From: Plastoroseomonas arctica
GTDB lineage: Bacteria; Pseudomonadota; Alphaproteobacteria; Acetobacterales; Acetobacteraceae
Direction: 5' to 3'
DNA length: 64,000 bases
Assembly (NCBI RefSeq): GCF_018128965.1
Contig: NZ_JAAEDH010000001.1
Span: 310,001 to 374,000 of the forward strand
Positions 41,410 to 51,760 of the stretch are shown in pieces. The notes beneath the pieces were generated by a model that did no database searches, was not told the origin of the DNA, and saw nothing but the letters and a program-made list of their open reading frames with translations. Position 1 is the stretch's first letter. Every line of letters starts with the position of its first letter. Position numbers and translations under genes: made by a program.

Positions 41410-43326
41410 ATGTTCGTCGGAGCCGTCTTCTTCCCCCTGCTGGGCGCCACGCTCGCCGGGTTCTTCGGACGCTGGCTCGGCGATCGCGCCTCGCAATGGG
41501 TGACGGTGCTGTGCATGGCGCTGGCCGCGGTGTGCGGCACTTCCGCGTTCATCCAAGTGGCGCTCGGCCATGCGCCGGCGGTGATCGAGATCGTCACCTT
41601 CATCGACGTCGCGGGCTTCGAGGTGAACTGGGCGCTGCGCTATGACACGCTGAGCGTCGTGATGGTGGCGATGGTGACCTTCATCTCGACGCTGATCCAC
41701 CTCTACTCCGTCGGCTACATGAGCCACGACCAGACGACGCCGCGCTTCTTCGCCTATCTCAGCCTCTTCACCTTCATGATGCTGATGCTCGTGACGGCGG
41801 ACAACCTCGTGCAGCTCTTCTTCGGCTGGGAGGGCGTGGGCCTCGCGAGCTACCTGCTCATCGGCTACTGGTACGAGAAGGAGAGCGCGAACCGCGCGGC
41901 GATGAAGGCCTTCATCGTGAACCGGGTGGGCGATGTCTTCTTCATGCTGGGCCTTGCGCTCACCTACTGGACCTTCGGCACCATCGAATTCGCGACCATG
42001 TTCGCGAGCATCGACCAGCATCTGGGCGATACCATCCTGGGGATGCGATCGCTCGAGGTGATCGGCGTGCTATTGTTCCTGGGTGCCTGCGGCAAGTCGG
42101 CGCAGTTGGGCCTGCACACATGGCTGCCCGATGCGATGGAAGGGCCCACGCCCGTCTCCGCGCTGATCCACGCCGCGACCATGGTCACCGCCGGCGTGTT
42201 CCTCGTGGCGCGCATGTCGCCGATCTTCGAGCAGGCGCCGGTCGCGCTTACCATTGTCACCATCGTCGGCGCCTCGACCGCGCTGTTTGCGGCGACGATC
42301 GGGTGCGTGCAGAACGACATCAAGCGCATCATCGCCTACTCGACCTGCTCGCAGCTCGGCTACATGTTCTTCGCGGCCGGCGTCGGCGCCTATCAGGGCG
42401 CGATCTTCCACCTCTTCACCCACGCCTTCTTCAAGGCGCTGCTGTTCCTCGGCGCCGGCTCCGTCATCCACGCGATGAGCGACGAGCAGGACATCCGCAA
42501 GATGGGCGGAATCTGGAAGAAGATTCCCGCGACCTATGCGGTGATGTGGGTAGGCTCGCTCGCGCTCGCCGGCGTGCCGTTCTTCGCCGGCTACTACTCC
42601 AAGGACTTCGTGCTGGAGGCGGCCTATGCCTCGCACAGCGTGGCGGGGATGTACGCCTTCATCTGCGGCTGCATCGCGGCCTTCCTGACCGCCTTCTATT
42701 CCTGGCGGCTGATCATCCTCACCTTCCACGGCGCCCCGCGCGCCGACCACCACACCATGGAGCATGTCCACGAAAGCCCATGGACGATGCTGGTGCCGCT
42801 GGTGCTGCTCGCCATCGGCGCCATGGCCGCGGGCGCCATCTTCGTCGAGTTCTTCGTGGGCCATGAGTGGGAGGCCTTTTGGAACGGCGCCATCGTCAAC
42901 GGTGCGGCAAACCACATCATGCATGACGTGCACGAGGTTCCGGGCTGGGTGCCGCTGGCGCCGACGGTGATCGGCATCGCCGGAATCGCACTCGCCTATG
43001 CGCTGTATATGCTCGCGCCGCAGATCCCCGGCCAGCTCGCCGCGCGCTTCCACGGCGTCTACCTGTTTCTGCTGAACAAGTGGTATTTCGACGAGCTCTA
43101 TGACCGCATCTTCGTCCGCCCGGCGCGGCGTCTCGCCTATACGTTGTGGAAGGTGGGCGATGCGCGGATCATCGACGGCATGCCGAACGGTGCCGCCAGT
43201 CTGGTGCTGGAAGGCACGCGCGGCGCCGTCCGCATCCAGTCCGGCCGGGTCGCCAGCTACGCCTTCTCCATGATCATCGGCCTCGTAGCCTTCATCACGA
43301 TTTTCCTGCTCGGAGCCACGCGATGA
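41410..43326 (+). CDS. nuoL: NADH-quinone oxidoreductase subunit L
   Basis: 638 residues from ATG 41410. About 14-16 membrane helices of the Mrp-antiporter type with [18 protein letters not shown] near 140, [25 protein letters not shown] near 235, and the key lysine and histidines in [25 protein letters not shown] long C-terminal lateral helix follows (after about 530). It is the distal proton-pumping subunit. It overlaps nuoM as ATGA. Confidence 0.98.
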   Translation: MFVGAVFFPLLGATLAGFFGRWLGDRASQWVTVLCMALAAVCGTSAFIQVALGHAPAVIEIVTFIDVAGFEVNWALRYDTLSVVMVAMVTFISTLIHLYSVGYMSHDQTTPRFFAYLSLFTFMMLMLVTADNLVQLFFGWEGVGLASYLLIGYWYEKESANRAAMKAFIVNRVGDVFFMLGLALTYWTFGTIEFATMFASIDQHLGDTILGMRSLEVIGVLLFLGACGKSAQLGLHTWLPDAMEGPTPVSALIHAATMVTAGVFLVARMSPIFEQAPVALTIVTIVGASTALFAATIGCVQNDIKRIIAYSTCSQLGYMFFAAGVGAYQGAIFHLFTHAFFKALLFLGAGSVIHAMSDEQDIRKMGGIWKKIPATYAVMWVGSLALAGVPFFAGYYSKDFVLEAAYASHSVAGMYAFICGCIAAFLTAFYSWRLIILTFHGAPRADHHTMEHVHESPWTMLVPLVLLAIGAMAAGAIFVEFFVGHEWEAFWNGAIVNGAANHIMHDVHEVPGWVPLAPTVIGIAGIALAYALYMLAPQIPGQLAARFHGVYLFLLNKWYFDELYDRIFVRPARRLAYTLWKVGDARIIDGMPNGAASLVLEGTRGAVRIQSGRVASYAFSMIIGLVAFITIFLLGATR

Positions 43327-44834
43327 ATGCCGCCGGCTTCCCGCTGCTGTCGCTGCTGACCTTCCTGCCGCTGGTTGGTGCCCTGATCATCCTCTCGGTG
43401 CGCGGCGACGAGGCGGTCGTCGCGTCGAACGCGCGGTGGACCGCGCTTTGGACAAGCCTCATCACCTTTGCCTTGTCGCTCATCCTGTGGGTGCAGTTCG
43501 ACAAGGGCAGTGCGGATTTCCAGTTCGTCGAGCGCCTCGCCTGGATGCCGAATTTCGGCCTCAACTACGCGATGGGCGTGGACGGCATCTCGGTGCTGTT
43601 CGTCCTGCTCGCGACCTTCCTGACGCCGCTGTGTATCCTCGCCTCCTGGGAGACCATCACCAGCCGCGTGCGCGAGTACATGATCGCCTTCCTGGTGCTC
43701 GAGACCATGATGGTGGGCATGTTCTGCGCGCTGGATTTCGTGCTGTTCTACGTGTTCTTCGAGGCCGTGCTGATCCCGATGTTCCTCATCATCGGTGTCT
43801 GGGGCGGGGCGCGGCGGGTCTACGCGGCCTTCAAGTTCTTTCTCTACACGCTGCTCGGCTCGGTGCTGATGCTGCTGGCGATCCTGCTGCTGTGGTATCG
43901 TGCCGGCACGACCGACATCATCCAGCTGATGGCCACGCCCATCCCGGCGGCGATGCAGACCTGGGTGTTCCTGGCTTTCTTCGCCTCCTTCGCGGTGAAG
44001 GTGCCGATGTGGCCGGTGCACACCTGGCTTCCGGACGCGCATGTGGAGGCACCGACCGCCGGGTCCGTCATCCTCGCCGGCGTGCTGCTGAAGATGGGCG
44101 CCTATGGCTTCCTGCGCTTCTCGCTGCCGTTGCTGCCCGAGGCGTCCGCGATGTTCGCGCCGTTCATGTTCACGCTCTCGGTCGTGGCGGTGATCTACAC
44201 CTCGTTCGTGGCCCTCGCGCAGGAGGATATGAAGAAGCTCATCGCCTATTCCTCCGTGGCGCATATGGGCATCGTGACGCTGGGCATCTTCACCTTCAAC
44301 GCGCAGGGGCTGTCCGGCGCGCTCTACACCATGCTCAGCCATGGCATCGTTTCCGGCGCGCTCTTCCTCTGCGTGGGCGTGCTGTATGACCGGGTGCATT
44401 CGCGCGAGATCGCGCGCTACGGCGGCGTGGCAAAGATCATGCCCGCCTATGCGCTGGTGTTCATGCTGTTCACCATGGCCTCCGTCGCGCTGCCGGGCCT
44501 GGCCGGGTTTCCGGGCGAGTTGCTGGTGATCGTCGGAGCCTGGCGGGTCAATCCCTGGGTCGCACTTGGTGCGGCGACCGGGATGGTCCTCGGTGCCGCC
44601 TACATGCTGTTCCTCTACCGCCGCGTCGCCTTCGGCCGGATCGGCCGCGACGAGCTGAAGGCGCTGCTCGACATGTCGCCGCGCGAGCACGCGATCTTCG
44701 CGCCGCTGATCATCGTGACGCTGTGGATGGGCATCTACCCGCAGAGCTTTCTCGATTTCTTCGCGGCGACGGTGACGCAGCTTGTCGCGCGGCACGAAGC
44801 CGCGCTCGGCGCCGCGCGCCTGGCAGGGATGTAG
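43323..44834 (+). CDS. nuoM: NADH-quinone oxidoreductase subunit M
   Basis: 503 residues from ATG 43323. The antiporter-type membrane domain has [22 protein letters not shown] near 82, [21 protein letters not shown] near 140 and [23 protein letters not shown] near 232. It is the second large proton-pumping subunit. The next frame begins four bases after the stop and is not nuoN. Confidence 0.98.
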   Translation: MNAAGFPLLSLLTFLPLVGALIILSVRGDEAVVASNARWTALWTSLITFALSLILWVQFDKGSADFQFVERLAWMPNFGLNYAMGVDGISVLFVLLATFLTPLCILASWETITSRVREYMIAFLVLETMMVGMFCALDFVLFYVFFEAVLIPMFLIIGVWGGARRVYAAFKFFLYTLLGSVLMLLAILLLWYRAGTTDIIQLMATPIPAAMQTWVFLAFFASFAVKVPMWPVHTWLPDAHVEAPTAGSVILAGVLLKMGAYGFLRFSLPLLPEASAMFAPFMFTLSVVAVIYTSFVALAQEDMKKLIAYSSVAHMGIVTLGIFTFNAQGLSGALYTMLSHGIVSGALFLCVGVLYDRVHSREIARYGGVAKIMPAYALVFMLFTMASVALPGLAGFPGELLVIVGAWRVNPWVALGAATGMVLGAAYMLFLYRRVAFGRIGRDELKALLDMSPREHAIFAPLIIVTLWMGIYPQSFLDFFAATVTQLVARHEAALGAARLAGM

Positions 44835-44838
44835 CGTC

Positions 44839-44991
44839 ATGCGTCTTTTTGCTCATCCTGAACTCGTCGTCATGATGCTCTTCATGGTGATCGGCGTCGG
44901 CTACCTCATGACGCTGATCCAGAAGAAAAAGCCGAAGAAGAAGCCGCGCAACCCCTATGTGCGCGGCAATGAGCGGGATGGCCCACCATGA
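44839..44991 (+). CDS. 50-residue single-pass membrane protein between nuoM and nuoN
   Basis: It begins four bases after nuoM with CAGGGA upstream, and its stop overlaps the nuoN start as ATGA, the same coupling as for true nuo genes here. One hydrophobic segment ([19 protein letters not shown], about residues 9-27) is followed by a very basic stretch, [13 protein letters not shown], predicting a cytoplasmic C-terminus by the positive-inside rule. I do not recognise the family. It may be a supernumerary or assembly factor of complex I, which is inference from position alone. Its reality rests on spacing, coupling and the sensible topology. Confidence 0.7.
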   Translation: MRLFAHPELVVMMLFMVIGVGYLMTLIQKKKPKKKPRNPYVRGNERDGPP

Positions 44992-46409
44992 CATGGACCC
45001 TCATCCTGCCGGAGCTCGTCCTGGCACTGGGCGGCCTCGGCCTGCTGGTCGCGGGCGTGGTGCCGAAGCGGGTGATGCATTTCCCGATCGCGATGGGCAC
45101 GCTCGCCGCACTTCTAGCGGCGGCGGCGCTGACCATCGCGCAGCCGGACGGCGTGGCCTTCTCCGGCCTCTACGTGGCCGACGCCTTTTCCCGCTTCGGC
45201 AAGTTGCTGGTCCTCGCTGGTGCGGCGCTCGGCATCATCCTCGCCATCGATTTCAACGAGCGCTCCGGACTCGCACGCTTCGAGTTTCCGCTGCTGCTGC
45301 TGTTCGCCACCGTCGGCATGATGGTGATGGTCTCGGCCAACGACCTGATGACGCTGTATGTCGGACTCGAGCTGATGTCCCTGGCACTCTACGTCGTGGC
45401 CGCCTTCGATCGCGACAATGAACGCTCGGCCGAAGCAGGCCTCAAATACTTCGTCCTCGGCGCGCTGGCCTCCGGCCTGCTGCTCTATGGCGCTTCGCTG
45501 GTCTACGGCTTCGCCGGCAGCACGAATTTCGACCAGATCGCGCGGGCGCTCAGTACGCCGGAGAGTGCGAGCACCGGCCTCGTGGTGGGCGTCGTCTTCG
45601 TCGTCGCCGGCCTGTGCTTCAAGATTTCCGCCGTGCCCTTCCACATGTGGACGCCCGACGTCTATGAGGGCGCGCCGACGCCGGTGACCGCCTTCTTCGC
45701 CGGCGCGCCCAAGATCGCGGCCGTGGTCCTGCTGGTGCGGGTTCTCGCCGGCCCCTTTGGCGAACTCGCCGCGCAGTGGCAGCAGGTGATCGTGCTGGTG
45801 TCGGCGCTGTCGATGATCCTCGGCGCTTTCGCCGCCATCGGGCAGACCAACGTGAAGCGGCTGATGGCCTATTCCTCCATCGCCAACATCGGCTACGCGC
45901 TGATGGGCCTCGCCGTCGCGACCGATGCCGGGCTGCGCGGGTTGCTCATCTACATGGCGATCTACCTGGCGATGACGCTCGGCAGCTTCGCGGTACTGAT
46001 CTCGATGCGCCGGGATGGACGCGCCGTCGAACGCATCGAGGACCTGGCCGGGCTCGGTCGCACCGACCCCATGATGGCGCTGTGGATGGCGATCTTCATG
46101 TTCTCCATGGCGGGCGTGCCGCCGATGGCGGGCTTCTTCTCGAAGCTCTACGTCTTCCTGCCGGCGGTAGAGGCCGGGTTCTGGGAGCTCGCGATCATCG
46201 GCGTGCTCACGAGCGTGGTCGGTGCCTACTACTATTTGCGCATTGTGAAGGTGATGTACTTCGATGCGTCGGCCGGCGCCTTCGACGCCCGGCCCATGGG
46301 CCTCTCCCTGGTGCTCAACGTGACCGGAATGTTCACCCTGTTGTTCATCCTGTTCCCCGCGCCGCTGATCGCCGCGGCGCAAAGCGCGATCGCCTCTATC
46401 CTCGAGTGA
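44988..46409 (+). CDS. nuoN: NADH-quinone oxidoreductase subunit N
   Basis: 473 residues. Antiporter-type subunit with [24 protein letters not shown] near 115, [26 protein letters not shown] near 212 and [22 protein letters not shown] near 285. It is the last subunit of the complex. Its stop overlaps the birA start as GTGA. Confidence 0.98.
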   Translation: MTWTLILPELVLALGGLGLLVAGVVPKRVMHFPIAMGTLAALLAAAALTIAQPDGVAFSGLYVADAFSRFGKLLVLAGAALGIILAIDFNERSGLARFEFPLLLLFATVGMMVMVSANDLMTLYVGLELMSLALYVVAAFDRDNERSAEAGLKYFVLGALASGLLLYGASLVYGFAGSTNFDQIARALSTPESASTGLVVGVVFVVAGLCFKISAVPFHMWTPDVYEGAPTPVTAFFAGAPKIAAVVLLVRVLAGPFGELAAQWQQVIVLVSALSMILGAFAAIGQTNVKRLMAYSSIANIGYALMGLAVATDAGLRGLLIYMAIYLAMTLGSFAVLISMRRDGRAVERIEDLAGLGRTDPMMALWMAIFMFSMAGVPPMAGFFSKLYVFLPAVEAGFWELAIIGVLTSVVGAYYYLRIVKVMYFDASAGAFDARPMGLSLVLNVTGMFTLLFILFPAPLIAAAQSAIASILE

Positions 46410-47089
46410 AGTTCTCGCTCCGCATCGAGCAGAGCCTGCCCAGCACCCAGACCGTCGCCGTCGCCGAGGCGCGCGCCGGCGCACCCGAGGGCACCGCCAT
46501 CCTGGCGCGGCAGCAGACGGCCGGTCGGGGCAGGGGGGAACGCGCCTGGAGCAGCCCGATGGGCAATCTTTCCCTCAGCCTGGTCCTGCGGCCGCAGGCG
46601 CCGATGCGCGATTCACCGCAATGGGCCCTGCGGGCCGCGGTCGCCCTGGCCGAGACCCTGCTGCCCTACGCGCCCGAGCTGCGGCTGAAATGGCCCAATG
46701 ACGTGATGCTCGGCAACGCCAAGCTCGCCGGCATCCTCGCCGAGGCCGAGGCGGACGCCGAGGGCGGCATAGCGCATCTCGTGCTCGGCATCGGCGCCAA
46801 TCTCGCGCATGCACCCGAGCTTCCTGGCCGCGCCACGGCCTGCCTGCCACCTCCACACCCAGCGCCGGAGGATGTCGCGGAAGCCTTGCTCGGCGCCATC
46901 GCGATGTGGCACGCCGCACCCTTCGCCGCCGTGCGAGAGGCTTGGCTTGCCCGCGGGCCGAGCCTCGGCGCCCCCCTCACGCTGCGCGACGGGCGCAAGG
47001 GCCTCTTCGCGGGAATGGCGGAGAATGGCAATCTGTTGCTCGACGTGGCCGGCCGCACCCAGGCGATCTTCGCCGGCGAGCTTGATTAA
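46406..47089 (+). CDS. birA: Biotin-[acetyl-CoA-carboxylase] ligase, catalytic domain only
   Basis: 227 residues from GTG 46406, which overlaps the nuoN stop. The longer open frame upstream over nuoN is spurious. The biotin and ATP loop is [39 protein letters not shown] is the second signature. The N-terminal helix-turn-helix of E. coli BirA is missing, so it ligates biotin but should not act as a repressor. It targets the biotin carboxyl carrier protein. Confidence 0.95.
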   Translation: MKFSLRIEQSLPSTQTVAVAEARAGAPEGTAILARQQTAGRGRGERAWSSPMGNLSLSLVLRPQAPMRDSPQWALRAAVALAETLLPYAPELRLKWPNDVMLGNAKLAGILAEAEADAEGGIAHLVLGIGANLAHAPELPGRATACLPPPHPAPEDVAEALLGAIAMWHAAPFAAVREAWLARGPSLGAPLTLRDGRKGLFAGMAENGNLLLDVAGRTQAIFAGELD

Positions 47090-47159
47090 ATTTCCCGCGG
47101 GCCTCGCCCCGCCACACGCCTCAGACCCGGCATCACCGGGCAAGGTTCAGGACTGCGCC

Positions 47160-47957
47160 ATGCTCCTCGCCATCGATGCCGGCAATACCAACGTCGTCTT
47201 CGCCGTCCATGACGGGATCGAGTGGCGCGGACGGTGGCGCATCGCCACGCGCGACGACCGCACTTCGGATGAATACGCGGTGTGGCTGCTCGCTCTGTTC
47301 CAGCATGTTGGACTCAAGGCGACCGACGTCACGCGCTGCGTCATCGGCACCGTCGTTCCCGCCGCGCTCTACGACCTGCGCCGCCTCTCCCGCACCTGGT
47401 TCGATTGCGAGCCGCTGGTCGCACGCGCCCCGCTCGACTGGGGATTTGAAATTCGCGTCGACCAGCCTCAGGAAGTGGGTGCCGACCGGCTGCTCAATTC
47501 GCTCGCCGCGCACACGCTGTATCGTGGTCCGCTCATCGTCATCGATTTCGGCACCGCCACCACCTTCGACGTGGTCGCCGAGGATGGTGCCTATGTCGGC
47601 GGCGTGATAGCGCCCGGCATCAGCCTGTCGATCGAGGCCCTGCACCGCGCCGCCGCGCGGCTGCCGCGCATCGGCATCGGCCGTCCACAGGCGGTCATCG
47701 GCACCTCGACCGTGCCGGCCATGCAATCGGGCATCTACTGGGGCTATGTCGGACTGATCGAGGGCCTGGTGACGCGCATTCGCGGTGAGTTCGGCGCGCC
47801 GCTGAAGGTGGTCGCGACCGGCGGTCTCGCGCCGCTGTTCGCCGAAGGCACCACCATCATCGAGAAGACCGATCCCGATATCACGCTCGAAGGCCTCCGC
47901 CTGTTGGCCGAGCGCAACCGCGCCCCCATATTGAGCCGCGGCGCGTTGCGCGAATAG
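47160..47957 (+). CDS. coaX: Type III pantothenate kinase
   Basis: 265 residues from ATG 47160. The phosphate-binding start is [27 protein letters not shown] and [13 protein letters not shown] are the pantothenate and ATP motifs of the CoaX (ASKHA) fold. It carries out the first step of coenzyme A synthesis. A 70-base gap separates it from birA; rnj follows after 64 bases. Confidence 0.96.
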   Translation: MLLAIDAGNTNVVFAVHDGIEWRGRWRIATRDDRTSDEYAVWLLALFQHVGLKATDVTRCVIGTVVPAALYDLRRLSRTWFDCEPLVARAPLDWGFEIRVDQPQEVGADRLLNSLAAHTLYRGPLIVIDFGTATTFDVVAEDGAYVGGVIAPGISLSIEALHRAAARLPRIGIGRPQAVIGTSTVPAMQSGIYWGYVGLIEGLVTRIRGEFGAPLKVVATGGLAPLFAEGTTIIEKTDPDITLEGLRLLAERNRAPILSRGALRE

Positions 47958-48021
47958 CGCACGGACTCTATCTGCGCGAGTAACCCGCGACCTGCCGCCA
48001 TAAATCGCATAAGAAGATTAT

Positions 48022-49686
48022 ATGCCCCCCTACGACATTGGCTCCGGCCAGAACGACCTGGCTTTCATTCCCCTCGGTGGTACCGGCGAGATTGGCCTGA
48101 ACCTCAACGTCTATCGCTGCGACGGCGCGTTGCTGGCGGTCGATTGCGGCATCGGCTTCGGCGGCCCCGCGCTGCCCGAGGTGGATGTGATGGTCCCCGA
48201 CCCCGCCTGGCTCTCCGAGAACCGCGAGGATCTAGTGGGCCTCGTCATCACCCACGCGCATGAGGACCATGTCGGCGCCGTCGCCCATCTTTGGCGGCAG
48301 TTCCGTTGCCCCATCTTCGCGACACCCTTCGTCGCCGCGGTGCTACGCCGCAAGCTTGGCGAGGCCGGTCTGCTGGGCGAGGTGAAGCTGCACACCATCA
48401 AGCGCAACGGCCGCTGGAAGCTCGATCCCTTCGATCTCGAATTTCTCGAAGTCACCCATTCCGTGCCGGAGGCGCAGGCGCTCGTCATCCGCACCCGCCA
48501 CGGGCTGATCCTGCACACCGGCGACTGGAAGCTGGACCCCGAGCCTTTGACCGGCCCGCCGACCGACGAGGAGGCGTTCCGCCGCCTGGGCGACGAGGGC
48601 GTGCTCGCCATGGTCTGCGATTCGACCAACGCCATGGTCGAGGGCCATTCGGGCAGCGAGGCCGAGGTGAAGCGCAACCTCGCCGGCATCATCAAGGGGC
48701 TGAAGGGCCGCGTCGCGGTCACCTGCTTTGCGACCAACATCGCGCGCGTCTCCTCCATCGCCAAGGCCGCCGAGGCCGCGGGGCGCCAGGTCGCGATCTT
48801 CGGGCGCTCGCTGCGCAATGCCGAGGCCGCGGCGCGCGAATGCGGGTACCTGTCCGATGTCGCCCCCTTCCTGCCCGAGGAAGAGGCCGGCTACCTGCCC
48901 GACGACAATTTGCTGATCATCTGCACCGGCAGCCAGGGCGAGGATCGCTCCGCGATGGCCAAGATCGCGTCCGACACCCACCCGCAGATCGCGCTGGGCG
49001 ATGGCGACACTGTGATCTTCTCCTCCCGGCGGATACCCGGGAATGAGAAGGCTATCCAGATCGTGCAGGACGGACTCGCTCGCCGCGGCTGCCGCGTGAT
49101 GACCGACGAGGACCACATGGTCCATTGCTCCGGCCACCCGGCGCGAGATGAACTCAAGCGCCTCTACGCTCTGGTCCGCCCGCGCTACGCCGTGCCCGTG
49201 CATGGCGAATGGCGCCACCTCACCGAACACGCGGCACTCGCCCGCGAGTGCGGCGCCCAGTCGGTGATCATCGAGGATGGCGACGTCCTGCGCCTGGCCC
49301 CCGGCAACCGCCCGAACGTCGTCGAGGGCGTGCCGGTTGGCAAGCTCGCGATCGACGTGGACCGGCTGTTGCCGCTCGATGGCGGCGTGCTCGCCGCGCG
49401 CAAGAAGATGCTGTTCAACGGCGTCGTGGTCGCCTCGGTCGCGGTCGATGCCGGGGGCCGTGTCGTGGGCCGCGCCCAGGTTTCCGCGCCGGGCCTGTTC
49501 GAACCCCAGGATGCCGAGCCAGGCCAGATCGCGGACGACCTCGCCCGCAGCGTGGCCGAGATGCCGGCCGGGCTGAAGCGCGACGATGACGGGCTGCGCG
49601 AGGCGATGCGTGCCGCGTTGCGCAAGGCAGTCTCCCGCCGGCTGCGCAAGCGGCCGACCGTCGAGGTGCATCTGCTGCGGGTCTGA
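48022..49686 (+). CDS. rnj: Ribonuclease J
   Basis: 554 residues. Beta-CASP metallo-beta-lactamase RNase with the zinc motif ITHAHEDHVGAV near 77, LHTGDWKLDPEPL near 168, the beta-CASP part (VTCFATNIARVSSIAKAA near 233; CTGSQGEDRSAMAKIA near 305) and HCSGHPARDELKRLY near 370. It performs 5'-to-3' and endonucleolytic RNA turnover. The start ATG follows AGAAGATTAT, a weak site. The nuoN-birA-coaX-rnj order is typical of alphaproteobacteria. Confidence 0.97.
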   Translation: MPPYDIGSGQNDLAFIPLGGTGEIGLNLNVYRCDGALLAVDCGIGFGGPALPEVDVMVPDPAWLSENREDLVGLVITHAHEDHVGAVAHLWRQFRCPIFATPFVAAVLRRKLGEAGLLGEVKLHTIKRNGRWKLDPFDLEFLEVTHSVPEAQALVIRTRHGLILHTGDWKLDPEPLTGPPTDEEAFRRLGDEGVLAMVCDSTNAMVEGHSGSEAEVKRNLAGIIKGLKGRVAVTCFATNIARVSSIAKAAEAAGRQVAIFGRSLRNAEAAARECGYLSDVAPFLPEEEAGYLPDDNLLIICTGSQGEDRSAMAKIASDTHPQIALGDGDTVIFSSRRIPGNEKAIQIVQDGLARRGCRVMTDEDHMVHCSGHPARDELKRLYALVRPRYAVPVHGEWRHLTEHAALARECGAQSVIIEDGDVLRLAPGNRPNVVEGVPVGKLAIDVDRLLPLDGGVLAARKKMLFNGVVVASVAVDAGGRVVGRAQVSAPGLFEPQDAEPGQIADDLARSVAEMPAGLKRDDDGLREAMRAALRKAVSRRLRKRPTVEVHLLRV

Positions 49687-49741
49687 CACGGGCGGCGATT
49701 GGGGGCTTTCCCTCGCCGCGAACACGGCCCACATGCCGCGC

Positions 49742-50005
49742 ATGACATGGTTCAGCGGTATCGTCGTCTACATCCTGATCTGGTGGACGGCGCTGTTCGT
49801 GGTGCTGCCCATCGGCACGCGCCCTGATCCCGAGGGCGACGTGACCGCCGGCGGCTGGCGCGGAACGCCACGCGAGGCGCGAATCGGGCGGAAGCTGCTC
49901 GGAACGACGCTACTGGCCGCTGTTCTGTGGATCGGGGTCTGGGTCGTGATCGATAGCCACTGGATCAGCTTCCGCAGCGGCCCCTTCTCCTTGCCGGATC
50001 GGTGA
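49742..50005 (+). CDS. DUF1467 family small membrane protein
   Basis: 87 residues from ATG 49742 (MTWFSGIVVYILIWWTALF); ATG 49733 would add three residues. Two membrane helices flank a hydrophilic loop (GTRPDPEGDVTAGG). The opening with two adjacent tryptophans and VLPIGTR is the DUF1467 signature. Function unknown. It habitually lies between rnj and proS in alphaproteobacteria. Confidence 0.85.
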   Translation: MTWFSGIVVYILIWWTALFVVLPIGTRPDPEGDVTAGGWRGTPREARIGRKLLGTTLLAAVLWIGVWVVIDSHWISFRSGPFSLPDR

Positions 50006-50020
50006 GCCTGCAAAAAATTT

Positions 50021-50060
50021 AGGCGGCTAACAGGGTAAGGACCCCGCGCCGCCTTTGTTT
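50021..50060 (+). terminator. Terminator after the DUF1467 gene
   Basis: AGGCGGC (50021-50027) pairs with GCCGCCT (50048-50054), with a short inner GGG/CCC stem, followed by TTTGTTT. It starts 15 bases past the stop and probably ends the birA-rnj-DUF1467 transcript. An A-run just before it could give some function in the other direction. Confidence 0.6.
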
Positions 50061-50071
50061 CGGGCATCTTC

Positions 50072-50230
50072 GGTCTCAACGCCGAATTTTCGCCCTAGTT
50101 TGCCGTTGAGCCCGCTTCGAGCCCGGGCCAATCTTCATGACAGAGAGAGGTTGTTCCTCTTTCTGCCGTGTGACTGGCGTTTCCTCCCTAAACTTGGGCC
50201 GCGATCCTGACGGGTTGCGGCCCGTTTTTT
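50072..50230 (+). ncRNA. Candidate small RNA of about 160 nt upstream of proS
   Basis: Three successive hairpins separated by short open stretches: GG-CTCAACG with CGTTGAG-CC (50072-50113, one mismatch); CAGAGAGAGG with CCTCTTTCTG around TTGTT (50141-50165, one G-T pair); and a 12-bp intrinsic terminator (50196-50223) with T6. An unpaired TTTCCTCCCTAAAC at 50181-50194 could base-pair with ribosome binding sites (anti-GGAGG). The region has no believable protein. It does not fold like 6S, SRP or tmRNA. It could instead be a regulated leader of proS. The 5' end and promoter are guesses. Confidence 0.45.
50196..50230 (+). terminator. Strong intrinsic terminator in the proS upstream region
   Basis: GGGCCGCGATCC pairs over 12 positions (two G-T pairs) with GGGTTGCGGCCC, loop TGAC, followed by GTTTTTTG. 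It is the clearest rho-independent terminator of the window, points to plus-strand transcription, and lies 190 bases past the nearest upstream gene, which already has its own terminator. Confidence 0.85.
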
Positions 50231-50449
50231 GTTTAATGCGCCGCGCGCGCGGTGCCAAGCGGTTTTCGAAAAAAGCACGGTATATTGTGGACGAAAGTTA
50301 CGAGTGCGGGTCCGACACTGTAAGTATATTGCGTTGCACAAATTCGTCACCGGCTTGCCACCGGCGATCGCAGGTCAACCGCCCAGCGATTTCCGCCGCA
50401 CGGGAATCTGATCTATGGTCCGGCGCCTTCACTCGCCTCAAGGATCTTC
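50231..50449 (+). other. Non-coding region before proS
   Basis: About 220 bases, markedly richer in A+T than the surroundings (for example around 50262-50290 and 50320-50346, with TATATT and GTATATT). It should contain the proS promoter and leader. AAGGATCTTC immediately before the proS ATG is its ribosome binding site. Short open frames here lack plausible composition or start sites. Confidence 0.6.
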
Positions 50450-51760
50450 ATGCGCCTCTCCCGCGCCTTCCTGCCCACGCTCAAGGAAACCCCCGCTGAA
50501 GCGCAGATCGCCTCGCATCGCCTGATGCTGAGGGCGGGGATGGTGCGGCAGACCTCGGCCGGCATCTATGCCTGGCTGCCCGCCGGGCTGCGCGTGCTGC
50601 AGAAGGTGGGGCAGATCGTGCGCGAGGAACAGGACCGGGCCGGGGCGCAAGAAATCCTGATGCCGACTATCCAGAATGCCGATCTCTGGCGCCAGTCGGG
50701 CCGCTACGAGGATTACGGCGAGGAAATGCTGCGCATCAAGGACCGTAATCAGCGCGAGATGCTGTTTGGTCCGACCAATGAGGAAATGGTCACTGATCTC
50801 TTCAAGGATTACGCGAAGAGCTACCGCGACTTGCCGCGCAACCTCTACCACATTCAATGGAAATTCCGCGACGAACGGCGCCCTCGCTTCGGTGTCATGC
50901 GCGGCCGCGAATTCCTGATGAAGGATGCCTATTCCTTCGATGTGAACCCCGAGGCTGCGCAGCACAGCTACCGCCAGATGTTCCTGGCTTATCTGCGTAC
51001 CTTCGCCCGCATGGGCCTGAAGGCGATCCCGATGCGCGCCGATACAGGGCCCATCGGCGGCAATCTGTCTCACGAATTCATCATCCTGGCCGAAACCGGC
51101 GAATCCCAGGTCTTTGTGAGCCAGGACCTGCTCGACCTCGATCCACTCGCCGATACGCCGGATTTCGCCGGCGACCTGGCCCCGCATGTGGATCGCTGGA
51201 CGCAGCACTACGCCGCCACCGAGGAGATGCACGACGAGGCCGCCTGGTCCGCGCTGGCCGAGGGCAAGCGCGTATCCGCCCGCGGTATCGAGGTCGGCCA
51301 CATCTTCTATTTCGGCACCAAGTACAGCGCCTCGATGGGACTCACCGTCCAGGGCGCGGACGGCAAGCCGATCACGCCCGAGATGGGCAGCTACGGCATC
51401 GGCGTCTCGCGTCTGGTCGGCGCGATCATCGAGGCGAGCCATGACGAGGCCGGCATTATTTGGCCCGATGCGGTGGCCCCCTTCGCCGCCGCCATCCTGA
51501 ACCTCAAGGCCGGCGACGCAACCTGCGACGCGCTGTGCGAGCAACTCTACGCCGCCCTCGGCGCTGAGGCCGTCTATGACGACCGCGACGCCCGCCCTGG
51601 CCAGAAATTCGCCGAGGCCGATCTGTGCGGCTACCCCTGGCAGGCCATCATCGGGCCGCGCGGTGCCGCGAATGGCCGCGTCGAACTGAAGCGTCGCGCC
51701 ACCGGCGAGCGGCTGGACCTTTCCCGCGAAGACGCCATCGCGCGCATCAAGCGCGCCTGA
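50450..51760 (+). CDS. proS: Prolyl-tRNA synthetase, short alphaproteobacterial form
   Basis: 436 residues, lacking the roughly 180-residue editing insertion of the E. coli enzyme. Class II motif 1 is in the segment [23 protein letters not shown], motif 2 is [25 protein letters not shown], and motif 3 is [16 protein letters not shown]; the C-terminal anticodon domain follows from about 340. It charges tRNA-Pro. It overlaps lolC as TGATG. Confidence 0.97.
   Translation: MRLSRAFLPTLKETPAEAQIASHRLMLRAGMVRQTSAGIYAWLPAGLRVLQKVGQIVREEQDRAGAQEILMPTIQNADLWRQSGRYEDYGEEMLRIKDRNQREMLFGPTNEEMVTDLFKDYAKSYRDLPRNLYHIQWKFRDERRPRFGVMRGREFLMKDAYSFDVNPEAAQHSYRQMFLAYLRTFARMGLKAIPMRADTGPIGGNLSHEFIILAETGESQVFVSQDLLDLDPLADTPDFAGDLAPHVDRWTQHYAATEEMHDEAAWSALAEGKRVSARGIEVGHIFYFGTKYSASMGLTVQGADGKPITPEMGSYGIGVSRLVGAIIEASHDEAGIIWPDAVAPFAAAILNLKAGDATCDALCEQLYAALGAEAVYDDRDARPGQKFAEADLCGYPWQAIIGPRGAANGRVELKRRATGERLDLSREDAIARIKRA

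Noticed and set aside
45776-46405. N-terminal extension of birA over nuoN
   Set aside because: The extension lies within a well-conserved nuoN frame and has shadow composition; it is not a fused DNA-binding domain.
50135-50411. Short open frames on both strands in the proS upstream gap
   Set aside because: They cross the terminator, lack ribosome binding sites and have no sensible composition or hydrophobic pattern.
50072-50449. 6S RNA, SRP RNA or T-box leader before proS
   Set aside because: The stems are local hairpins, not the long closing helix with central bubble of 6S; no SRP GGAA tetraloop core is seen; T-box leaders are not expected in this group and no specifier or T-box sequence was found.
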